Shown: positions 8,292 through 17,790 of the stretch, piece by piece
How positions within the stretch are numbered: the first letter of the stretch is position 1
Layout: every line of letters starts with the position of its first letter
From: Alphaproteobacteria bacterium
GTDB taxonomy: Bacteria > Pseudomonadota > Alphaproteobacteria > Micropepsales > Micropepsaceae
Reading direction: 5' to 3'
NCBI GenBank assembly: GCA_019247845.1
Contig: JAFBAL010000018.1
Span: forward strand, 44,333 to 108,332
DNA: 64,000 bases
Notes under the pieces: generated by a model
Told to the model about the DNA's origin: nothing
The model's input: the letters and a program-made list of their open reading frames with translations, nothing else
Database searches by the model: none
Made by a program: the position numbers and the translations under genes

Positions 8292-10397
8292 ATGGCAAGG
8301 TCGTCCAAAAGCCGCCCCGCCAAAGCCGTCAAAAGCCCGGAGCCGCTGATCGGGCCGGGTGGCGAAACCCACCAGGCGAATGTCTCCGGCACCTTGCTGA
8401 CGACAAACCAGGGGATTGCGGTTTCCGACAACCAGAACTCGCTCAAGCTCGGCGAGCGCGGACCTGTGTTGCTCGAAGACTTCGTCCTTCGCGAAAAGAT
8501 CATGCATTTCGACCACGAGCGCATTCCGGAGCGCGTCGTGCATGCCCGCGGCTCGGCGGCGCATGGCTATTTCGAATGCACCGCGGACCTTTCCAAGGTG
8601 ACGCGCGCCGCCTTCCTGCGCAAAGGCGAGCGCACGCCGGTCTTCGTGCGCTTCTCGACGGTGGCGGGCAACAAGGGCTCGCGCGACCTTGCCCGCGACG
8701 TGCGCGGCTTCGCGGTGAAGTTCTACACCCAGGAAGGCAATTTCGACCTCGTCGGCAACAACATGCCGGTGTTCTTCATCCAGGATGCCATCAAGTTCCC
8801 CGACCTTGTCCATGCCGCCAAGCCCGAACCGGACCGCGAGTTTCCCCAGGCCCAGACGGCACACGACACCTTCTGGGATTTCATTTCGCTGATGCCGGAA
8901 AGCATGCACATGATCATGTGGATCATGTCGGATCGCGCCATCCCGCGCTCTTATCGCCTGATGGAGGGCTTCGGCGTGCACACCTTCCGGCTGCTTGACG
9001 GCAGGGGCAAGTCGACCTTCTGCAAGTTCCACTGGCGCCCGGTGCTGGGCATGCAGTCGGTGGTGTGGGACGAGGCTTTGAAGATCAGCGGCGCCGATCC
9101 CGACTATCATCGCCGCGACCTGTGGGAGACCATCGACGGCGGCGACACGGTCGAGTTCGAGCTCGGCCTGCAGCTCTTCACCGAGGAGCAGGCGATCGAA
9201 TTCGAGTTCGACGTGCTCGACGCGACCAAGATCATTCCCGAGGAGGTCATTCCGCTCAAGATCGTGGGCCGCTTGGTGCTCAACCGCAATCCGGGGAACT
9301 TTTTCGCCGAGACCGAGCAGGTCGCGTTCTGCGTCGGCAATGTCGTGCCGGGCATCGACTTCTCCAACGACCCTTTGATGCAAGGGCGGCTGTTCTCCTA
9401 TCTCGACACCCAACTGAAGCGCCTGGGCGGCCCCAACTTCCACCAGATCCCGATCAACGCGCCGAAATGCCCCTTCGCCAACTTCCAGCGCGACGGCCAT
9501 ATGCGGATGGACGTGCCGCTGGGCCGCGTCAACTACGAGCCCAACAGCTTCGCGCCCGATGCGGCGCGTGAGAACGCCGCGCAAGGCTTCCGCTCCTTCG
9601 CCGACGAGGAGCATGGCGGCAAGCTGCGCGTGCGCGCCGAGCTGTTCGCCGACCATTATACCCAAGCGCGGCTCTTCTTCCGCAGCCAGACGGAGATCGA
9701 ACAGGATCATATCGTCGCCGCGCTGATCTTCGAGCTCAGCAAGGTCCAGACGCAGCCGATCCGCGCGCGTCTGGTTTCGCATCTTCTGAATATCGACGCG
9801 GCGCTGGGGCGGCGCGTTGCCGACGGGCTCGGCCTTGAAGGTGTCGCACCCGCCAAGCCTGCGATGGAGCCGAAGGACATGGAGCCGTCGGACGCACTCA
9901 GCATCGTGAAGAAGGCCAAACCCATCCTGGAAGGCCGCGTGGTTGGCTTGCTCGTCAGCGATGGCGCCGACGCGGGATTGGTCGCGGCGCTTCAGAAGGC
10001 GATCGCCGCGGCGGGCGCGAAGGCGAAGATCGTCGCCGAGAAGATCGGCGGCGCCGAATTGTCCGACGGCAATATTCTTCCGGCCGACCAGCGGGTCGAG
10101 GGCGGTCCCTCGTCGCTGTTCGATGCCGTCGCGATTATCGCCTCCGACGGCGGCGCGGCGCGACTCGCGAGCATGGCCGCGGCGCAGGATTTCGTCCGCG
10201 ATGCCTTCGCGCATCTCAAGACGATAGGGTTCACCGGCAATCTCGCGGAGCTCTTCACGAAAGCAGGTCTTGCGCAGGAGGATCTCGACGAGGCCTGCAT
10301 CCCGTTGTCAAAGCGCGCCGATGCGGGCCAATTCGTGGATACCGCGGCAAACGGGAAGTTCTGGGCGCGGGAGCCCAAGGTCCGACCGTTGCCCTGA
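8292..10397 (+). CDS. katE: Large-subunit (HPII-type) catalase
   Basis: Heme catalase decomposing hydrogen peroxide in the cytoplasm. The 701-residue protein has the clade-2 layout: a basic N-terminal arm, a catalase core with the active-site His in [15 protein letters not shown], the Asn in [11 protein letters not shown] and the heme-ligand Tyr in [14 protein letters not shown], then a C-terminal flavodoxin/DJ-1-like domain from about residue 550. An AGGAG at 8280-8284 favours the ATG at 8292 over that at 8286. It starts 18 bases after glgA, so it can be transcribed with the glycogen genes; katE is often under general-stress control in this class, but no such promoter is seen directly upstream. 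Confidence 0.95.
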   Translation: MARSSKSRPAKAVKSPEPLIGPGGETHQANVSGTLLTTNQGIAVSDNQNSLKLGERGPVLLEDFVLREKIMHFDHERIPERVVHARGSAAHGYFECTADLSKVTRAAFLRKGERTPVFVRFSTVAGNKGSRDLARDVRGFAVKFYTQEGNFDLVGNNMPVFFIQDAIKFPDLVHAAKPEPDREFPQAQTAHDTFWDFISLMPESMHMIMWIMSDRAIPRSYRLMEGFGVHTFRLLDGRGKSTFCKFHWRPVLGMQSVVWDEALKISGADPDYHRRDLWETIDGGDTVEFELGLQLFTEEQAIEFEFDVLDATKIIPEEVIPLKIVGRLVLNRNPGNFFAETEQVAFCVGNVVPGIDFSNDPLMQGRLFSYLDTQLKRLGGPNFHQIPINAPKCPFANFQRDGHMRMDVPLGRVNYEPNSFAPDAARENAAQGFRSFADEEHGGKLRVRAELFADHYTQARLFFRSQTEIEQDHIVAALIFELSKVQTQPIRARLVSHLLNIDAALGRRVADGLGLEGVAPAKPAMEPKDMEPSDALSIVKKAKPILEGRVVGLLVSDGADAGLVAALQKAIAAAGAKAKIVAEKIGGAELSDGNILPADQRVEGGPSSLFDAVAIIASDGGAARLASMAAAQDFVRDAFAHLKTIGFTGNLAELFTKAGLAQEDLDEACIPLSKRADAGQFVDTAANGKFWAREPKVRPLP

Positions 10398-10709
10398 TCG
10401 GGTGGACGATCGACAGGGGCGTCCTGGCCTCGGTCAGGAGCTGGAGCCGATGAGGATGGGAAATCCGTTTTGACGTACGCCTCCTCGCCCGTATGGGTGC
10501 GGAGGTCATGGCGGCCCACCCGGTCTCCGGCCGGATACGCACCGGTCTCGGAATCGGTGTCTGAAAAGGTCGCGGAAGCGGTTCGGAGCGGGCAGAGACA
10601 GCGGGTCGATTTTGCTGGGCCAAACGGCTGTCCGCGGAACAGCGAACGGAGTCCTGGCCAACAGCGAATTTCAGCCTCGATAACAGCGAAATTTGGCGGG
10701 CGGCGAGCT
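10398..10709. other. Intergenic region between convergent katE and thiolase
   Basis: These 312 bases separate the 3-prime ends of two convergent genes. I see no gene with a recognisable product and no clear hairpin followed by a T run. The only structured element is the 22-bp-period repeat at 10638-10703. Confidence 0.6.
10638..10703. repeat. Three AACAGCGAA repeats at exact 22-bp spacing
   Basis: The 9-mer AACAGCGAA occurs at 10638, 10660 and 10682, giving a constant 22-bp period, about two helical turns. The 13 bases between copies are poorly conserved. The array lies between the stop codons of katE and the thiolase, so a promoter role for either is unlikely; it could be a protein-binding array, a fragment of an older repeat or chance. 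Confidence 0.6.
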
Positions 10710-11885
10710 CTACGCCTCCAGATAGGCCGCCGTCGCCATGCCGCCTGCGGTGCAGACCGCCACGACGGCCTTGTGCCTGCCGCGATGACGCAGCTCGAGA
10801 AGGGTCGAGCCCAGATAGCGGATGCCGGACATGCCGTAAGGATGGCCCAAGGCGATGGCGCCGCCATTGACGTTGGTTGTCTCCCAAGGGGTCTGGAGTT
10901 GTGCCTGATTGTAAAGCGTGGTGACGGCGTAAGCCTCGTGCAGCTCCCACAAGTCGATGTCCGACATGCCCAGCTGATGATGCTTCATCAGCTTCCGGAT
11001 CGCGGGCGTGATGGCGATGCTCATTTCTTCCGGCGTAACGGCCGCCAGCTGCATGCCGCGAAAGGATCCCAGGATCGGGAGACCGCGACGCGCGGCGACA
11101 TCGGCCGCCATCATGACGACCGCGGCGGCACCGTCCGACAGTTGCGACGCATTGCCGGCCGTCGTCGTGCCGCCTTCGTAGATGGGCTTCAGCGCCGCGA
11201 GCTTTTCGAACGTCGTATCGGGCCGCGGCCCCTCGTCGCGATCGAGGACGACGTCCACCATCTGCGTCTGTTGCGTGACCTTGTCCGTCACCTTCTTCTT
11301 TGCCGCGAAAGGCACGATCTCCTCGGAAAACCGCCCGGCGAGACGCGCCGCTTCCACGCGCCTTTGGCTCTCGACCACATAGCGGTCCAACGCCTCGCGA
11401 CCGATATTGTATTTTTCCGCGACGAAATCCGCGGTCTGATTCATGGTCCACCATACGGCCGGCATGCGCTGCTGCAGCGGTTCATAGAAGAAGCCGTTGA
11501 AGTTCATGTTCATCTGCGTGAGGCTGATGCTCTCCACCCCGCCCGCAATCGCGATATCGGCCTCGCCCGCCGCAATGCGGTTCGCGACGATGGACGCTGC
11601 CGTCAGGCCGGAACCGCAATAGCGGTTGATCGTGACGCCCGGAACGCCGACTCCGAAATTCGCTTCGAGCGCGGCATTGCGCGCGATGTTGTGACCGGTC
11701 GCACCTTCGGGAAGCCCGCAGCCGAGCACCACGTCCTCGACCTCGCCCGCCTCGATGCCGGCGCGCTTGACGGCCTCGCGCAGGACATGAGCCGCCATCG
11801 GGATGCCGTGCGTCTGGTTGAGCGCGCCGCGAACCGCCTTGGCGATACCGGTACGGCAATAGGAGACGACGGCAACGTCACGCAT
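10710..11885 (-). CDS. Thiolase (acetyl-CoA acetyltransferase / 3-ketoacyl-CoA thiolase)
   Basis: Thiolase of 391 residues that either cleaves 3-ketoacyl-CoA or condenses acetyl-CoA. Visible catalytic residues are the acylated Cys90 in NRYCGSGL, His348 in ALGHPYGMSG and Cys378 in CTAGGMA. His316 lies in the segment ELHEAYA, where biosynthetic thiolases have a NEAF motif; HEAYA suggests a degradative FadA/FadI-like or acetyl-CoA acetyltransferase subgroup. A GGAGG ribosome-binding site precedes the ATG. It stands alone between katE and the DsbA-NhaA gene; the enoyl-CoA hydratase at 13910 could work in the same direction but belongs to another transcription unit. Confidence 0.92.
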   Translation of the reverse strand: MRDVAVVSYCRTGIAKAVRGALNQTHGIPMAAHVLREAVKRAGIEAGEVEDVVLGCGLPEGATGHNIARNAALEANFGVGVPGVTINRYCGSGLTAASIVANRIAAGEADIAIAGGVESISLTQMNMNFNGFFYEPLQQRMPAVWWTMNQTADFVAEKYNIGREALDRYVVESQRRVEAARLAGRFSEEIVPFAAKKKVTDKVTQQTQMVDVVLDRDEGPRPDTTFEKLAALKPIYEGGTTTAGNASQLSDGAAAVVMMAADVAARRGLPILGSFRGMQLAAVTPEEMSIAITPAIRKLMKHHQLGMSDIDLWELHEAYAVTTLYNQAQLQTPWETTNVNGGAIALGHPYGMSGIRYLGSTLLELRHRGRHKAVVAVCTAGGMATAAYLEA

Positions 11886-12064
11886 GGAAACCTCCGCGAA
11901 GCGGCGCCGGGGTATTGAGCCTCAACGCCACGGCACAAACCATTGGACCATCGTATCGCCGAACCGGAGACTGGGCGGCAATGACTGAGCGGCGCGCCGC
12001 AAAGACTGGCATATTTCAGTGGATTCCGCTTTGATTGCGGGACATCGGAGCAGGTTCGCAAATC

Positions 12065-13900
12065 GTGAACGCCAAGCGGCATCCTCCCACTCGCGGCGGC
12101 AATACGGATGAGCGCGTCATCCGCGTGGTCTCCTATACCGATTTTCTCTGTCCTTATTGCCGCCGCTTCCGCACCGTGCTCAAGCGTCTTCGTCAGGCGT
12201 TCGGCGAGCGCATCGCCTATACGCTGCGCCACTTCCCCATGGAGCGTATTCATCCCGGCGCGACGTTCGCCGCGCGCGTGGTCGAAGCTGCCGGCAAGCA
12301 GGGCCTGTTCTGGGAGATGCACGACCGTCTGTTCGAAGACGAGCCGCCGTTCAGCGAGTCGCAAATCCTCGACATGGCCCGGGAGATCGGGTTGGACATG
12401 GAGCGTCTCGATCGGGATCTCGCCGATCCGGAAACGCTCGGTCGCGTCGAAGACGATATCGCCGAGGGCCGCAGGCACGGCGTAAGCGGAACGCCGACCA
12501 TCTTCGTGGACGGCGAGCGCTATGACGGCGCCTGGGATTTCTATTCGCTTGCCGATGCGTTCGAGCAGCCGGTGTCGGAACGCATCCGCCGTTCGGCGCA
12601 TGCTTTTGCGAGCCTGCCGGCGTCCGGCGGCCTCGCGCTGTTGATTGCCGCCGCTCTCGCGCTGATCTGTGCCAACACCCCGCTGGCCGGCGCCTATCAT
12701 GCGTTCATCGCATCGAGCTTCGGCATAGGCCCACCGGATACGCCCTTGTCGTTGACGGTAGGAGACTGGTTCTCGGAGGGCCTGCTTGCGCTTTTCTTCC
12801 TGCTGGTCGGTCTGGAGATTCGGCGCGAGATGACGGCCGGCGCCCTCTCCGATTTCAGGGCCGCCCTGCTGCCGGTGGTTGCCGCCATCGGCGGCGGGAT
12901 CGCGCCCGCGCTCGTATACCTTCTCTTCAACCATGGAGGCACGGCGCAAGGCTGGTCCGTGCCGACCGCCACCGATATCGCCTTCGTGCTCGGGATCCTG
13001 GCGCTGTTGGGCGATCGCGTGCCGGCGCAGCTGCGCGTCTTCATCGCGGCCTTCGCGGTGATGGACGATATCATCTCGGTGCTGACGCTCGCGATCTTCT
13101 ATCCGCACAACTTCGAAGCCATGTGGCTCGTGGGCGCAGGCGCGGGAATACTCGTGATGTTCGCGCTGAACCGCGGTCATGTCTATGCCGGCTGGCCCTA
13201 TATGGCGGTCGCTGTCGCGGTGTGGTTTTGCCTGCATGCCGCGGGCGTGCATGGCGCGCTGGCGGGCATCGTGCTGGCCGGCTTCCTGCCGACGCGCCCG
13301 GAGCCCGATGCCGGACCGTTGCTGGCCCAGGCCGCGAACGCGCTTGCCGCGCTCGAGATCGCGCAGGCGGACAAGAGCGCGGACGAACGGGACCGCGACA
13401 CGGTTCTGGATTGGGCGGGGCGCAATCTGTCCGCGGCAAGCGAACGCTTGCTGTCGCCAGCGGACAGGATCGAGCGTTCGGTCGCGCCATGGAGCACCTA
13501 TCTCGCACTTCCGCTGTTTGCGTTTTCGGCCGCCGGTGTGAGCTTCGACGCCGACCTTTCCGCGCCGGGTGCGCTGTCCATCCTTGCGGGCGTGATCCTT
13601 GGCCTTGTTGTCGGCAAGCCCCTGGGCATCGGGCTGTTCTCGCTCGCAGCGCTCAAGACCGGAGTCGCACGTGCGCCGAAAGGGGTGGGCATTCACACAT
13701 TTATCGGAGCGATCTGTCTTTGCGGCGTCGGCGACACGGTCGCCCTTCTGATGGCGGATCAGGCGTTTCCTGAAGGCGGCGATGCGGCGATTGCCAAGAT
13801 CGCCGTGCTCGTCGGATCCGTGATCGCCGCCGCACTCGGTGCTGCGATCATCGCGCTCAGTCCCGGTAGAGCCTTAAGCGCCGAGGAAGCACCCGCCTGA
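12065..13900 (+). CDS. nhaA: DsbA-like thioredoxin domain fused to NhaA Na+/H+ antiporter
   Basis: Residues 15-180 form a DsbA/FrnE-type thioredoxin fold with an active site DFLCPYC (Cys29, Cys32) and the cis-Pro loop SGTPTIFVDG. Residues 190-611 are an NhaA antiporter with about eleven membrane segments, the ion-binding Asp pair in AVMDDIISV and the Asp in PTATDIAF. There is no signal peptide before the thioredoxin domain, so in the expected topology it faces the cytoplasm and may sense redox state or protect the transporter; that is inference. The GTG at 12065 was chosen; an upstream in-frame TTG at 12035 would add ten unremarkable residues. Fusions of NhaA with thioredoxin-like domains are known, but their role is unclear. 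Confidence 0.88.
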   Translation: MNAKRHPPTRGGNTDERVIRVVSYTDFLCPYCRRFRTVLKRLRQAFGERIAYTLRHFPMERIHPGATFAARVVEAAGKQGLFWEMHDRLFEDEPPFSESQILDMAREIGLDMERLDRDLADPETLGRVEDDIAEGRRHGVSGTPTIFVDGERYDGAWDFYSLADAFEQPVSERIRRSAHAFASLPASGGLALLIAAALALICANTPLAGAYHAFIASSFGIGPPDTPLSLTVGDWFSEGLLALFFLLVGLEIRREMTAGALSDFRAALLPVVAAIGGGIAPALVYLLFNHGGTAQGWSVPTATDIAFVLGILALLGDRVPAQLRVFIAAFAVMDDIISVLTLAIFYPHNFEAMWLVGAGAGILVMFALNRGHVYAGWPYMAVAVAVWFCLHAAGVHGALAGIVLAGFLPTRPEPDAGPLLAQAANALAALEIAQADKSADERDRDTVLDWAGRNLSAASERLLSPADRIERSVAPWSTYLALPLFAFSAAGVSFDADLSAPGALSILAGVILGLVVGKPLGIGLFSLAALKTGVARAPKGVGIHTFIGAICLCGVGDTVALLMADQAFPEGGDAAIAKIAVLVGSVIAAALGAAIIALSPGRALSAEEAPA

Positions 13901-13909
13901 CCGGAGCTG

Positions 13910-14761
13910 TCACGCACCGGCATTTGTCGTTCGCGCTTTTTCGGAACCGAGTTCCGGAAGCATCCGCGGCAAGTCCAATTCGCCGTCGCGGGTCTGGAAG
14001 CCGAGCGCTGCGGCGTCGCGGCTGCGCCGTTGCGCTTCGGGCGCGGCTGCCAGCTCGCCGAACAGGCCAGAGTCGCGGCTGAACTCCGCCGCCGGTGCGA
14101 GCGCTATGGCGTTGATACGCTCCTTGATCGCGGCAAGAGACGCGGCCGGAAAGCTTGCGATCCGCCGCGCCAGAGCGCGAACGAATTCGCCCAAACCCTC
14201 GCTCGGTAGCGCACGATTGATCCAGCCATAGCGTTCCGCCAGATCGGCATCGAAGTCGTTACCGCTCAATATGGCTTCGAGCGCACGGCCACGTCCCATC
14301 AGGCGCGTGAGGTGTTGCATGCCGCCCGCGCCGGGCAAGAGGCCGAAGCCGACCTCCGGCTGGCCGAACAGCGCCTTCCCCCGCGCGGCGAAGCGCATGT
14401 CGCAAGCCAGCACGAATTCGCTGCCCGCGCCGCGGGTGCGGCCCGCGATCTGCGCGATCGTGATCAAGCGGCTTGCGCTCAGATAGCGGAACAGAAGACC
14501 GATCGATGGTTCGCCGCCTGTCAGCTTCACCGTCTCCTTGCGATATTCGGCAATGCGTGCGACATCGACGTGGGCGATGAAATAGTCGGGGTCCGCGCTC
14601 TTGAAGACGAGAACGCGGAGCGCCGCGTCGGCTTCAGCCTGCTCGATGAGCGCAACCAGATCGCGCACGAGCGCGGGCCCCATGAGGTTCATGGGGGGAG
14701 CCGAAATCTCGACCGTCGCGATCGCGCCGTCCCGCGTAACGTTCAGCGTTTCGAACGTCAT
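13910..14761 (-). CDS. Enoyl-CoA hydratase/isomerase family protein
   Basis: A 283-residue crotonase-fold protein and the last gene of the thirteen-gene minus-strand operon. The oxyanion-hole segments are recognisable (ADPDYFIAHVD near residue 60 and IAGRTRGAGSEFVLACD near 107-123), as is GQPEVGFGLLPGAGGMQHLTR. The usual second catalytic Glu of hydratases corresponds to the Glu of QPEVGFGL or nearby; the first position is Ser/Glu in GAGSEF. CoA substrates unknown. The ATG overlaps the stop of the TPR gene (ATGA), so its expression is coupled to that gene. Confidence 0.85.
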   Translation of the reverse strand: MTFETLNVTRDGAIATVEISAPPMNLMGPALVRDLVALIEQAEADAALRVLVFKSADPDYFIAHVDVARIAEYRKETVKLTGGEPSIGLLFRYLSASRLITIAQIAGRTRGAGSEFVLACDMRFAARGKALFGQPEVGFGLLPGAGGMQHLTRLMGRGRALEAILSGNDFDADLAERYGWINRALPSEGLGEFVRALARRIASFPAASLAAIKERINAIALAPAAEFSRDSGLFGELAAAPEAQRRSRDAAALGFQTRDGELDLPRMLPELGSEKARTTNAGA

Positions 14762-15729
14762 GCCGCCGCCTCGAGCGCATGCGCCTGCCCCATGGCGCGG
14801 CGCGTCGGACGGTTGGCGGCATTCGTGCGTGCCAGCGCCAGCGCACGCCTCGGGTCGTTGCCGCTGCCGGCGTAGAACTCGGCAGCGTGGTCGGCGAACG
14901 CCAGAAGATGCCGCTCGAGCAGCTCCTCGAAGCCGAGCCGGGCGACTTCGAGCTGCGCTTTGGCTTCCTCCAATCGTCCCTGCGCAAGCAGCACGTCGCC
15001 CAGACGCCAGCGCACTTCGGGGTCGCGGCTCGACAAGACGGGCAGCAGCAAGGCTTCGGCCTCGGATGCTTGACCCTGGCCCAGGTAAATCTCGGCCAGA
15101 TGCACGCGCGCTTTCGGGAAAAAGGGTAGATAGGCCACGGCGCTCCGATACCACTGCGCCGCCTGGTCCAGGTCGGGCTCGGGCATGAGCTCTCCCCAAA
15201 GCTGGCCCAGCTGGAAGCAGACCCAGGCCAGAGGAAACGGCGAAGTGCCGCTATAAGCGTTATGGGCTTCCCGATAGACCGTGGCGGCCTCTGCAAACCG
15301 TTCAAGGTCCGCGAGCACGGCACCGAGCGGCACCAGGTCTTCGAGCCGCCCGCCGGCGCCCGCAAGCCGACGGCGCGCCGTTAGCACAGCGTCGAGATCC
15401 GTGCCGCAAGCCTGATCGATGCTCAGCAATTGATGCTTGGCCGCTTCATGGGGCGCGCGCGCGAGATGACGGCGGGCCTCATCGAAGCGATGCGCGGCGG
15501 AAGCGGCCGCGGCTTGGACAAGCGGCGAGCCATCCACGCGCGCGAGCGTCTCCAGACGGTCGAGGGCTGCGGTGTCGCCGAAGAATTGGAGTTTCAGCCG
15601 CTCCATGTCGACGATAGTTTCGGCGAGGCCCTGAGGTCGAGGGGCCCGGCCGAAGCGAGCCCAGGCTTGGCGGCACGCGCTGTCCAGATTCAGCGCGGCG
15701 ATCTCTCCGTCGGTCGCGAGCCGGCTCAT
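14758..15729 (-). CDS. Tetratricopeptide-repeat protein
   Basis: A 323-residue soluble protein rich in Ala and Leu, with helix-turn-helix repeats from about residue 80 onward. Examples are AEAATVYREAHNAY, DQAAQWYRSAVAYLP, ARVHLAEIYLGQGQASEAE, VRWRLGDVLLAQGRLEEAK. It has no signal peptide or membrane segment, so it is probably a cytoplasmic scaffold. It starts with an ATGA overlap with hupE and ends with an ATGA overlap with the enoyl-CoA hydratase. I recognise no enzyme domain; its role in the operon is unknown. Confidence 0.75.
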   Translation of the reverse strand: MSRLATDGEIAALNLDSACRQAWARFGRAPRPQGLAETIVDMERLKLQFFGDTAALDRLETLARVDGSPLVQAAAASAAHRFDEARRHLARAPHEAAKHQLLSIDQACGTDLDAVLTARRRLAGAGGRLEDLVPLGAVLADLERFAEAATVYREAHNAYSGTSPFPLAWVCFQLGQLWGELMPEPDLDQAAQWYRSAVAYLPFFPKARVHLAEIYLGQGQASEAEALLLPVLSSRDPEVRWRLGDVLLAQGRLEEAKAQLEVARLGFEELLERHLLAFADHAAEFYAGSGNDPRRALALARTNAANRPTRRAMGQAHALEAAA

Positions 15730-16292
15730 GACGCGGCGAGGATGGCGACGCCCGCGAGCGAGATCGCGGCGCCGACGAAATGGACCATCCGCCGGTTGCG
15801 GATCGCGAGGCCCAAGCCGATGCCGACCGAATGAAGCAGCGCGGTGGCGCAGACAAAGCCCGCGCCATAGGCGAGCCCGGACGCCTCGGCCCCGTGCGCA
15901 TAGCCGTGGAAGACCGCGAAGAATCCGACCAACCCCATCGCGGCGAGCGCCGGCATGTTCCATTGCAGCGCGACGGCCAGCCCGAGCACGACGACCGACA
16001 GGCCGATGCCGATCTCGACGAACGGCAGCGCCAGGCCCGTCATGCCCGCGATGCCGGCAAGCGCCATCGCCGACACGAACGTCAACGGCAGCAGCCACAG
16101 CGCGCGGCCGCCCAGGTGTGCGGCGAACATGCCGACAGCGACCATCGCCAGCACATGATCTATGCCGCCGAGCGGATGCGCCAAGCCGTAGGCGAAGCCA
16201 TGGGTGTGGCCGGCGATGCCCGGATGCGCCGACGCCGCGGCGGGCAGCAATGCGATGGCAGCGGCACAAAAGCGTAAAACGATGCGGTTCAT
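15726..16292 (-). CDS. HupE/UreJ family membrane protein
   Basis: A 188-residue inner-membrane protein with a cleavable N-terminal signal ending in ASA-HPG and about six hydrophobic helices. The family motif HPLGGIDHVLAM (residues 39-50) carries the conserved His/Asp pair thought to bind nickel or cobalt. A second His region HGYAHGAEA lies mid-protein and LLHSVGIGLG later. In other bacteria HupE/UreJ serves Ni uptake for hydrogenase or urease, but neither enzyme is present here, so another metal-dependent partner in this operon is possible. Both ends overlap their neighbours by four bases. Confidence 0.88.
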   Translation of the reverse strand: MNRIVLRFCAAAIALLPAAASAHPGIAGHTHGFAYGLAHPLGGIDHVLAMVAVGMFAAHLGGRALWLLPLTFVSAMALAGIAGMTGLALPFVEIGIGLSVVVLGLAVALQWNMPALAAMGLVGFFAVFHGYAHGAEASGLAYGAGFVCATALLHSVGIGLGLAIRNRRMVHFVGAAISLAGVAILAAS

Positions 16293-17788
16293 GTCACGGC
16301 TCCAAAGCGGTTTTTGAGGTTTGCCATGCCGGTCTTGAGCAGTGCCGCGATCCGGCCGTGCACGATGACGTCGGGCTGATCGTCGGCCAGGTATGCGACG
16401 CTCCAGGCGGCGACCGAGCCGCTGCCCTTCGGCTGGACATCGACGGTGCCCGCATAATGGGTCGCGGGCATGCCGGCGACCATCGCGTAGCGGTGATGCC
16501 GCTTCGCGTCGTCGATCTCTTCGAGGCGCTCGACGATCTGGCCGCCATCGCGCGTCGTGATCCGGCGCAGCTGGCCGATGCCGGCGCCGATCAGGCTGAC
16601 ATGGGCAACCAGCGGGTGCCAATCGAGGTTGAACCGCCCGATCACGTCCCACACCGCATCTGGCGATGCCGCAAGCTCGACGGATTCGGATACGACCTGC
16701 AATTGCGTGTTCGGCGTCGCCAGATAGGGGAAGACCTTCATGCCGGGCTTGGTCGCACCCGTCGCACCGCCCAAAAGGAATTCGCGGTCGCGGTTGATCA
16801 GCCAGGTGAGCAGGATGTCGATCACGTTCGCATCGATGGTGCGTCCGCCGCCGGTAAGGTACGGCGCGCCGCTTATCGTGCTCTTCTCGATCTCGAGATG
16901 GCTCGTATCGGTGATGGGCTTTGCGACATCGAACAGCAGGAAGTCGTCGAGGAAGACATTGGCGTTGGCGGCCAAGGCCTCCGGCGTCCAATCCGCCTTG
17001 CCGTCGCGCATGTCCCACTCGGCGAAGCTGTCCTTCAAGCGCTGGAGGAACAGCGGCTTCAGCGTCCCGGCGATCGCGAACGGGTTCTGCTGGTTCCACA
17101 GATCGCGGAGATCGTCGGCGCCTGTGAGCCCGGGATTGCTCAAGCGGATGTTCGTCTGCTCGGGCTTTCCGACCCAGTCGATGCGCGCGGCGGGATGGCT
17201 GACGCGGCCGGGCGGCCCGAACGGCACGGTCTCGGCGATGGCGCCGAACAGCGAACCGGCCGTGGGGTTCAGCATGCGCTCGGTGTCGAACTCGACGACC
17301 AGCGAGAGCACATTGTCGTGCTGGAGCAGGTTCGGGACCCTGGTCAGGGTTGCCGCGATCCAGGCGAGATAGAACGGATCGGAGCGCAGGCCGGCAAAGA
17401 CGCGGACATCGCCCTCCGGCGTGGCGGCGCCTCTTTCGTCATTCATGACGAGCGCGATCTTGCGACCGTCGGGAAGCGCGCAGGTGCCGCGCTGCAGAAC
17501 CTTGCCCGCCGCGTCCCGCTCCAGCACCTGGAACACGAAGCTGAAGCGAAGCTCCTCTTCGGCGGGCTGGAACTTCGCGGCATTGCCGACTCCGGCGACG
17601 CGCACGCGGCGCACCGCGATCGCATGCTCGATGGCGTTCGAGAACACCGCGGTCTCGCCGGCCGAAGGAAAGACGCACATCGCGAGCACGGTGCGCCTGG
17701 GATCCTCCGGGCTCGTGAACGCGAAGAGGTCGGTGACATCGGCAGGTGGATCGCCGATGGAACGCGGCCCGTCGACATGATCGGACAT
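16289..17788 (-). CDS. DUF4331 protein with C-terminal SRPBCC domain
   Basis: A 499-residue protein of two parts. Residues 1-340 match the DUF4331 type (start MSDHVDGPRSIGDPPADVTDLFAF, shown here only to Phe24 in pieces: SDHVDGPRS and DVTDLFAFTSPEDP; later WLINRDREFLLGG). Residues 355-499 look like a START/SRPBCC polyketide-cyclase-type ligand-binding domain (QVVSESVELAASPDAVWDVI, RFNLDWHPLV). Such domains bind hydrophobic molecules. No signal peptide is visible. The frame is open upstream, but ATG 17788 sits two bases after the DyP stop and gives the conserved N-terminus. Function unknown; the fusion itself appears uncommon. Confidence 0.8.
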   Translation of the reverse strand: MSDHVDGPRSIGDPPADVTDLFAFTSPEDPRRTVLAMCVFPSAGETAVFSNAIEHAIAVRRVRVAGVGNAAKFQPAEEELRFSFVFQVLERDAAGKVLQRGTCALPDGRKIALVMNDERGAATPEGDVRVFAGLRSDPFYLAWIAATLTRVPNLLQHDNVLSLVVEFDTERMLNPTAGSLFGAIAETVPFGPPGRVSHPAARIDWVGKPEQTNIRLSNPGLTGADDLRDLWNQQNPFAIAGTLKPLFLQRLKDSFAEWDMRDGKADWTPEALAANANVFLDDFLLFDVAKPITDTSHLEIEKSTISGAPYLTGGGRTIDANVIDILLTWLINRDREFLLGGATGATKPGMKVFPYLATPNTQLQVVSESVELAASPDAVWDVIGRFNLDWHPLVAHVSLIGAGIGQLRRITTRDGGQIVERLEEIDDAKRHHRYAMVAGMPATHYAGTVDVQPKGSGSVAAWSVAYLADDQPDVIVHGRIAALLKTGMANLKNRFGAVT

Positions 17789-17790
17789 CG

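Noticed and set aside
7125..10214. A 1029-codon minus-strand frame opposite glgA and katE
   Set aside because: Both sense-strand genes are clear by motif. The antisense product is low-complexity His/Arg/Ala-rich reading typical of the complementary frame of GC-rich genes.
11603..13696. A 697-codon minus-strand frame opposite the DsbA-NhaA gene
   Set aside because: The plus-strand gene has intact thioredoxin and NhaA motifs; the opposite frame has none and merges into the thiolase region out of frame.
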